Source: a virus. Taken from it: a stretch of DNA of 57,122 nucleotides. The stretch's first letter is position 1. Each line of letters begins with the position of its first letter. Shown here piece by piece: positions 51,884 to 57,122 of the stretch. The translations under genes and the position numbers were made by a program. The notes under the pieces were generated by a model. It searched no databases and was not told where the DNA came from. It was given only the letters and a program-made list of their open reading frames with translations. The stretch is taken from the IMG/VR virus record IMGVR_UViG_3300005537_000315, positions 1 through 57,122 of that record. One strand, given 5' to 3'.

Positions 51884-54010
51884 ATGTCATTGGACGCGCA
51901 GGAACAGAGGATCGAGCAAAAGCTGCACGACCTCTACATTGACCCGTCCGCCGAAATAACCAGGGACGACATAGCGGTCTCAGACGAGACCGATGTGCTT
52001 CAGTTTAAGGATTCGGCAGCAGTCAAGTTGGTTATCGACGACGTAGCCGAGGCCGACAACTATATCAATATTCAGCAGTGGTCGAACGGCTGGACGATGG
52101 CCGACTTGTTGTATCAGTCGCCAGCGACTCAGTCAGCGTTTGACGGCGGAAACGTCGGCAACGCTTCGGTACCAAAGTACATGGTATCGAATCACATTTC
52201 GTCAATTGTTCCCAAGGTTATGGGGGGTCTCTTCTATGAAGACCCTCCGTTCTCGCTTCGTCCTCGTCCATCAGTGACACAGGACATGGTGAGATCAAAA
52301 ACGGCGATCTTTGCCGCGCAATTGGGCGCGATGCGCTTCGAGGAAGAGGTAGAGCGTACGCTTGAACAGGCCGCATTGTTGGGCACTGGTATCATGAAGT
52401 ACGGCTACGTTGAGTACAACAAGAGGATGCGTCGTTACAAGAGGAAGGGCGAGCGTCAGGCTCTTGAACAGCCAGACGGCACGATCAAGTTGATCGACAC
52501 CCCCGACTCAGACGATTACGAAGTCGAGTTTTACAACAAGAAAATCTCGCATCCGTGGATCAAGTGGACGGACATTCGTACCGTTCTCGTGAACCCAGGA
52601 TGTCGTGTCGGAGACATTCGCCGCGCGGGTTGGGTCGTGTATCGCGATTACGCGACATACGCGGACTTAGATCAGCTACGTGGCGTGGATGGCTACAACA
52701 TCCCAGATGAGTCTGTTTTGAAACAGATTTTCTTTGGTGAGAAGCCAACATCCGGCCCAGATAATATTACCATGACGTTGCCAGAAGGCATGATGGGATA
52801 CATCCAGCATGCACTTCCGCGCAGCTACAAGACATCAGCGGACCCGACAAAGGCTCCGATTGAAATCTTGGAACGTTGGGACGACGAGAAGGTCATCGTT
52901 ATTCTTTCGTTCAATGGTCGCAACATTCTTATTCGCAATGAAGAGAATCCGTACGGAAGAATTCCGTTCTTCTCGTTCAACTGGCGCAACATCCCAGATT
53001 GTTTTTATGGACAGGGGTTGGGCCTGCTAATCGGAAGTGAACAGATCGTGGAACAAGGCGTAACAAACCTTGCACTCGATCTTCTTGCTTATGGTTTGCA
53101 GCCGACCGCAGTTCGTAAGAAAGGGTTCAACACGTTAAGCCAAGACGTCAGATGGCGTCAGGGCGGCATCATCGATGTGGAAGAGGACGTCGACAAGGCG
53201 TTCAAGTTCCTTCAGATGCCTCAAGTCCCAGGCGAGGCGTGGCAGTTCATCGCACAAGCACAGCAGTCGGGTGCATCCACTTCGGGCGCAAACGAGCAAG
53301 TAATTCAGGGCGCAGGTGCCGCTGGTGTTCGTACCACGGGCATGCGTTCAGGGACGGGTGCAGCGGCGGTCATTCAGGCCAACGCATCGCGTCTTGACGG
53401 CCCAACAGGCCGTTTTGTTCGTCAAGTGTTCGAGCCGTGGTTGTACCAGATGGACGAACTAAACAACTTGTTGTTGCCGACTTCGGTCATCCGCGACATG
53501 TTGGGTGACGAACTCGGCGAACCGAACTTGATTGACCACATGGATTTCCGTGAGGCCAACATCGAGTATGAAGTCCTTGCAGGCGCTAAGCTTGGTGCCA
53601 AGAAAGAAATGGCCCAGGCACTTCCGATCATCATCCAGTTGTTGAACAACCCAACGTTCGTGCAAAACGCGAACGACGCGGGATATGAGTTCGACGCGGT
53701 GGCGATCTTCAAGGCTTTCACGGACGCAGCGGGTTGGAAGTTCAGCCAGTCGTTCTTGAAGCCGATGACACCAGAGCGAAAGGCTCAGCATCAAGCGAAC
53801 TCGCCAGCAGCATTGCAGGCGAATCAGCAGAAGTTCATGCAACAGCAGTCGGAACGTCAGTTCGCGCATGAACAGCAAATTGAGCAAGCGAAGCAGTTGG
53901 GCAAGGCGGGCAATGAGGCGTTCCGTCAAGCCATTGAAAAATCAACAGCCCCAGAGTTGGTTACAGGGCAGCCGGGAAATGAATCGTTTGGGTCTACAAC
54001 AGCGTTGTAG
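51884..54010 (+). CDS. Portal protein
   Basis: 708 residues. LYQSPATQSAFDGGNVGNAS and VSNHISSIVPKVMGGLFYED are typical of the portal clip/stem-entry region; VIEDVD-like WRQGGIIDVEEDVDKAFKFL, and GVTNLALDLLAYGLQPTAVR mark the crown side. A Gln-rich helical C-terminus (QQKFMQQQSERQFAHEQQIE) follows. Twelve copies form the vertex ring through which DNA enters. Position directly after terminase supports the call. Confidence 0.9.
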   Translation: MSLDAQEQRIEQKLHDLYIDPSAEITRDDIAVSDETDVLQFKDSAAVKLVIDDVAEADNYINIQQWSNGWTMADLLYQSPATQSAFDGGNVGNASVPKYMVSNHISSIVPKVMGGLFYEDPPFSLRPRPSVTQDMVRSKTAIFAAQLGAMRFEEEVERTLEQAALLGTGIMKYGYVEYNKRMRRYKRKGERQALEQPDGTIKLIDTPDSDDYEVEFYNKKISHPWIKWTDIRTVLVNPGCRVGDIRRAGWVVYRDYATYADLDQLRGVDGYNIPDESVLKQIFFGEKPTSGPDNITMTLPEGMMGYIQHALPRSYKTSADPTKAPIEILERWDDEKVIVILSFNGRNILIRNEENPYGRIPFFSFNWRNIPDCFYGQGLGLLIGSEQIVEQGVTNLALDLLAYGLQPTAVRKKGFNTLSQDVRWRQGGIIDVEEDVDKAFKFLQMPQVPGEAWQFIAQAQQSGASTSGANEQVIQGAGAAGVRTTGMRSGTGAAAVIQANASRLDGPTGRFVRQVFEPWLYQMDELNNLLLPTSVIRDMLGDELGEPNLIDHMDFREANIEYEVLAGAKLGAKKEMAQALPIIIQLLNNPTFVQNANDAGYEFDAVAIFKAFTDAAGWKFSQSFLKPMTPERKAQHQANSPAALQANQQKFMQQQSERQFAHEQQIEQAKQLGKAGNEAFRQAIEKSTAPELVTGQPGNESFGSTTAL

Positions 54011-54025
54011 AAACTAAACAGGGTT

Positions 54026-54072
54026 GAGGGGTGCCTTTACCACCCCTCGATCATCTCTGTAAAGGAGGGATG
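54026..54072 (+). promoter_or_regulatory. Kissing-loop leader of HNH gene (element C)
   Basis: GAGGGGTG/CACCCCTC, perfect, loop CCTTTAC (54034-54040); second hairpin ATCATCTC/GGGATGAT with GTAAAGG (54059-54065) in its loop, complementary over seven bases. Here the start codon itself lies in the second stem. Confidence 0.88.
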
Positions 54073-54486
54073 ATGACTGCGAAAGAAAACAAAGAATACC
54101 ACAAAAGAAAATCCAGCGAGTGGGAAAAGAAGCACAAGCGATGGCGTACTGCTAAACGAAAAAAGTATATAAGAGAAAGGTACGAATCTGGCGATCAGAT
54201 GAAAGTAGCCAGAAAACATAGGTACGGAATGACGCACGAGGATTATAAAAAACGCGTCAAAAAACAAAATAATCGATGCGCTGTTTGTCGTAGAAAAGAA
54301 CGACACATCAATCCGTACACGGGAAAAAGGCAGGCTCTCGCCGTCGACCACGATCATAGAACTAATCGTGTTCGTGCCTTGCTTTGCGCTGATTGCAATC
54401 GCGGCATCGGCCTGTTTAATGAAAATCCAGTTTTGTTGTTACGGGTAATCAAATATCTGAAGAAACACAAGAGAGTCCAATGGTGA
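54073..54486 (+). CDS. HNH endonuclease, endonuclease VII type
   Basis: 137 residues from ATG at 54073. Basic helices, then RCAVCRRKERHINPYTGKRQ and ALAVDHDHRTNRVRALLCAD plus CNRGIGL: canonical endonuclease VII core (DHDH..R.LLC..CN). It lies between portal and the next head gene and overlaps the latter by seven bases. Confidence 0.92.
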   Translation: MTAKENKEYHKRKSSEWEKKHKRWRTAKRKKYIRERYESGDQMKVARKHRYGMTHEDYKKRVKKQNNRCAVCRRKERHINPYTGKRQALAVDHDHRTNRVRALLCADCNRGIGLFNENPVLLLRVIKYLKKHKRVQW

Positions 54487-54941
54487 ATAAGAAACCTGAA
54501 AAGGAAGCACAGTCAATTTTAAGTCCAGACATGACGCAAGGCGAAAAGGTCTTAGTGGCTCAGACCGTTATGACCCCTGGCTGGAAAGTCATAGTCAAGA
54601 TGGCAAATGACGCATGTGCAAGATTCACTCAGGACGTTATCAAAGTCGACCCAGAAAGTCTCGATGCGGAGCATGTCGTTTCCGAAAGGCAGCGACGTGC
54701 TCGTATCGCCATCGAATTTTCAGACCTCCTAATGAGGTCAGTCTATGCGCACGCGGATTCGATCCGACACGTAGACAGGAAAGAAGAGGAAGAGGCCGTG
54801 AGCCGCGTCGCTGAGATGTTTGGAATTCACCCAGCCGCTCCTTCCGATAAAGGGAAAGCACCAATAGACGCAATCACGCGCACATTCGGAATTCACCCAT
54901 CACGACCAAAGGCCAAGAAATCCCCTGCCGAGGGGAAGTAG
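54480..54941 (+). CDS. Head-region hypothetical protein with repeated motif
   Basis: 153 residues. Helical N-terminal part (GEKVLVAQTVMTPGWKVIVK) and two copies of a MFGIHPAAPSDK / TFGIHPSRPKAK motif in the tail. Similar small proteins lie between portal and scaffold in other phages. Function unknown. Confidence 0.6.
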   Translation: MVNKKPEKEAQSILSPDMTQGEKVLVAQTVMTPGWKVIVKMANDACARFTQDVIKVDPESLDAEHVVSERQRRARIAIEFSDLLMRSVYAHADSIRHVDRKEEEEAVSRVAEMFGIHPAAPSDKGKAPIDAITRTFGIHPSRPKAKKSPAEGK

Positions 54942-54970
54942 TACGAATCGAATTTTTGGAGAAATGAATC

Positions 54971-56314
54971 ATGAGACTATTGACTATCGAGCAGATCAAC
55001 CTTGATTGGTTGAAATCTGCCAATCTCGAAGAACTAAAGAACGCGATGCGTTCCGGTGGTGCCGTATTGGGCGCTGTCAACGCGTTGCTTCAAACTCCCG
55101 AAGGCAAGAAAATTGCCTACGAGATGATGAACGATCCCGACTACGTGCCGTTCTCGCAGCGCCAACCCGACTCGGAAGAGGCCGCACAGATCGCAGCAGA
55201 TGAAGCCGAAGCCGCTCGTCAAGCCGCCGTATCAGAGGCTGCTCGTCAGGCCGATGAGTTGGCTGCGAATCAGCCAGAATCAGTCGAGGCCGTAGCGGAA
55301 ACTCCTACGGTTGAGGAAAAGAAAAAGTACGCCATCGATTATCAAGTGACGGATGAGGACTCAGGGCGTCCTATCGGACGCGCCACGCACTTCGAGTTTT
55401 TTGGGACTGAAGTCGAAGCACTACGTGTCTTCGTTGAGAAATTGAAAGCGGCGCACATTAACGCCGTCCGATACGCTGAGCGTATCAAATCCAACAGATT
55501 TAAGCAGTCCGCTGCCGCGCTGGAAGCAACAGAGCGCAGCGTGGCCGCGAACGCAGCCCAAGCAGAGAGTGATCGTCTCGCTACTGAAGCCGCGAAGGAA
55601 CAAGACCCAGCCAAGATGCAGGAAGCCGTTAAGAAAGCAACGGCTGCCCAGCGCGACGCTGATATTGCCCGTAAAGCCAGTCTCGAACACGGGCGCATCA
55701 TCGCCGCTACTTGGATGGAAGATCACAAACACGATTTTCTACCGTGCGATGCCTCGACGAACATCATGGGCGATTATCTAAAGGCCAACAATTTGGTCCT
55801 TTCCTATGACAATCTCGAAAAGACATTTGCAGCGGTAAAACACCAGTTGCCACCTGTAAAGGATGGACAACAAGGTGCAGCAACTGATGTAACAACATCT
55901 GCTGTCACTGTGGACAATTCCCAGTCGGCAGCCGCAGCAGCTTCCGCCGCGCCAGCGTCGTCAATCACGCCGCCCGTGGCCGCAGCAGCCGCGCCAGAAA
56001 CAACTAGCCAGTCGTCAGTGGCACCTCCCGCATCGACGACCACGGCACAGGCTTCTACGCCTGCCGCGTCTAATCAGACACCAGCGGCCCGTAAGCCTGC
56101 GGTCAACGGTGGATTGCAACCCGGACAGCTAAGTGCACAGCGCCCGAGTGCGTCGACAACGACGCAGCAAGACCCCGCAGCGACCCGTGCCCAACTACTC
56201 CGAGAAATCGGCAAGATGAACCCCGCAATTTATCGCAAGAAGCTCGCAACGGACAAAAATTTCCGTGAGAGATTGATTGCAGCGGGAATTCAGGTAGTAG
56301 GACACCGCTCGTAA
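54971..56314 (+). CDS. Probable scaffold or head-assembly protein
   Basis: 447 residues. Long Ala/Glu/Gln-rich helices (AAQIAADEAEAARQAAVSEA), a compact middle domain (YAIDYQVTDEDSGRPIGRAT) and a disordered Ala/Ser/Thr/Pro-rich C-terminus ending in a small basic helix domain (REIGKMNPAIYRKKLATDKN). Place between portal and capsid genes and the helical, low-complexity makeup are those of scaffolds. Sequence family not recognised. Confidence 0.55.
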   Translation: MRLLTIEQINLDWLKSANLEELKNAMRSGGAVLGAVNALLQTPEGKKIAYEMMNDPDYVPFSQRQPDSEEAAQIAADEAEAARQAAVSEAARQADELAANQPESVEAVAETPTVEEKKKYAIDYQVTDEDSGRPIGRATHFEFFGTEVEALRVFVEKLKAAHINAVRYAERIKSNRFKQSAAALEATERSVAANAAQAESDRLATEAAKEQDPAKMQEAVKKATAAQRDADIARKASLEHGRIIAATWMEDHKHDFLPCDASTNIMGDYLKANNLVLSYDNLEKTFAAVKHQLPPVKDGQQGAATDVTTSAVTVDNSQSAAAAASAAPASSITPPVAAAAAPETTSQSSVAPPASTTTAQASTPAASNQTPAARKPAVNGGLQPGQLSAQRPSASTTTQQDPAATRAQLLREIGKMNPAIYRKKLATDKNFRERLIAAGIQVVGHRS

Positions 56315-56354
56315 AACAGCGTAACAGTCAGAGGTCTTAGATGGATATGATCCG

Positions 56355-57122
56355 ATGAGCGGGCCAACACCATCAGCTTCAAACGTAGGAAACGTACTCA
56401 CCGCGCAGGCGATCCTTTTCGACAAGGAATTGATCCCGAACCTAAAGGGTGAGACCGATGCATTTGTGACCGTCGCTGAACGTCGTGTTCAGGGACTTCA
56501 CATGGGCATCAACCGTCAGTTCTTCCAGTACAACACCTTGGTTGGTGACACTGCGCAAGCTGCTGACGGAAACGTGGGCGCTCCTGAAGTCGTGAGCCAG
56601 ATCACTGCACCTGCAACCGTGGGTGAGTGGAACAACTACACGAACTTCTCGGCGTTCGCAATTGCGGCGTCGATTGACGAATTGGTAGGCAACTCGGCAG
56701 TTGAGTTGGGCTATCAAGCAGGTCAGTCGATCAGCGAGTTGTACAGCGCGGTTGCTGACTCGGCTTCGACAGTCGACGGCAACGTGAGCCAGAACGGGTT
56801 GCTTTCTTCGCCTTTCACGCTAGACCTAGCCACGGTTCGTGAAATGAAGCAGCAGCTTGTGTCGATTGACGTACTGCCTTGCAAGAAGGGCATGTACTAC
56901 GGGGTTATCAGCCCGAACGTGTTGGGAGACATCTACAACGCAACGACTGTTAACAACTCGATCATCGACAACTGGAAGCACACGGAAAGTGGACAGAAGA
57001 AGTTCGACGAAATGGCTGGCAGCGACCAGACCAAGGAAATCGTTCTTCCTGGCACGAACATCCTCTTCCGTCAGACCCCGTTCGTGACCAAGACCGCCAA
57101 CTTCAGCGGCACCAAGACTGGT
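56355..57122 (+). CDS. Major capsid protein (3' end outside window)
   Basis: 256 residues up to the right edge, starting MSGPTPSASNVGNVLTAQAI. LFDKELIPNLKGETDAFVTV, RRVQGLHMGINRQFFQYNTL and GEWNNYTNFSAFAIAASIDE, together with KKGMYYGVISPNVLGDIYNA, look like an N4 gp56/HK97-fold capsid protein. It follows portal and scaffold as expected. The family call is from pattern. Confidence 0.8.
   Translation, partial: MSGPTPSASNVGNVLTAQAILFDKELIPNLKGETDAFVTVAERRVQGLHMGINRQFFQYNTLVGDTAQAADGNVGAPEVVSQITAPATVGEWNNYTNFSAFAIAASIDELVGNSAVELGYQAGQSISELYSAVADSASTVDGNVSQNGLLSSPFTLDLATVREMKQQLVSIDVLPCKKGMYYGVISPNVLGDIYNATTVNNSIIDNWKHTESGQKKFDEMAGSDQTKEIVLPGTNILFRQTPFVTKTANFSGTKTG

Noticed and set aside
1-57122. 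CRISPR array or Cas genes
   Set aside because: No regularly spaced repeats of the right length; the only nuclease with Cas4-like motifs is an ordinary phage PD-(D/E)XK exonuclease.
1-57122. Stop-codon reassignment in this phage
   Set aside because: All long genes are open in the standard code and TAG, TGA and TAA are all used as normal stops.

Overview
This window is part of the genome of a large tailed bacteriophage (Caudoviricetes). The evidence is a head-morphogenesis cluster (terminase large subunit, portal, probable scaffold, start of the major capsid protein) at the right end, a replication, recombination and nucleotide-metabolism block at the left end, about 33 tRNA genes between them, and 13 HNH endonuclease genes. 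The host cannot be named from the sequence. Sigma70-like promoters (TTGACW, 16-18 bp, TAnnnT), Shine-Dalgarno sites and a twin-arginine signal suggest an ordinary bacterium. Nothing points to a recoded stop codon.

Layout. (1) 1-30755, minus strand: tightly packed genes, often with ATGA or TAATG overlaps. They encode a DHH phosphoesterase, MazG-like proteins, GroES, a Cas4/RecB-like nuclease, a UvrD helicase, a RecT/Rad52-like annealing-protein candidate, a family A DNA polymerase split in two by an HNH gene, a primase-polymerase, an SSB-like protein, a DnaQ-like exonuclease, an HD phosphohydrolase, a dNMP kinase and a metallophosphoesterase resembling T5 A1. A run of small accessory genes (23.5-30.7 kb) follows, with several promoters. 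(2) 26905-27403, minus strand: a promoter-driven, highly structured RNA containing a tRNA-like domain. (3) 30756-32065: a non-coding switch region between the divergent arms, with an AT-rich stretch, palindromes, TGAGAC repeats and four operator-like palindromes. (4) 32066-35802, plus strand: small genes, Ig-like proteins and a glycosyltransferase. (5) 35852-43789: the tRNA array, with encoded CCA ends, isotypes for 18 amino acids (no Asp or Pro seen), an RNase P RNA gene, tRNA relics, HNH genes and a secreted serine protease. (6) 43871-57122: late structural genes interrupted by HNH genes.

Most notable: five plus-strand HNH genes are each preceded by two hairpins whose loops are fully complementary to each other, although the loop sequences differ from gene to gene. 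The second hairpin carries the Shine-Dalgarno sequence. This covariation, visible inside the window, implies a kissing-loop RNA switch controlling the endonucleases. The structured RNA at 27 kb carries the same kind of paired loops inserted into the anticodon arm of a tRNA-like fold. Other points of interest are the phage RNase P RNA, the polymerase split just before motif A, and a set of small genes with apparent frameshifts whose restored frames end exactly at the next start codon.
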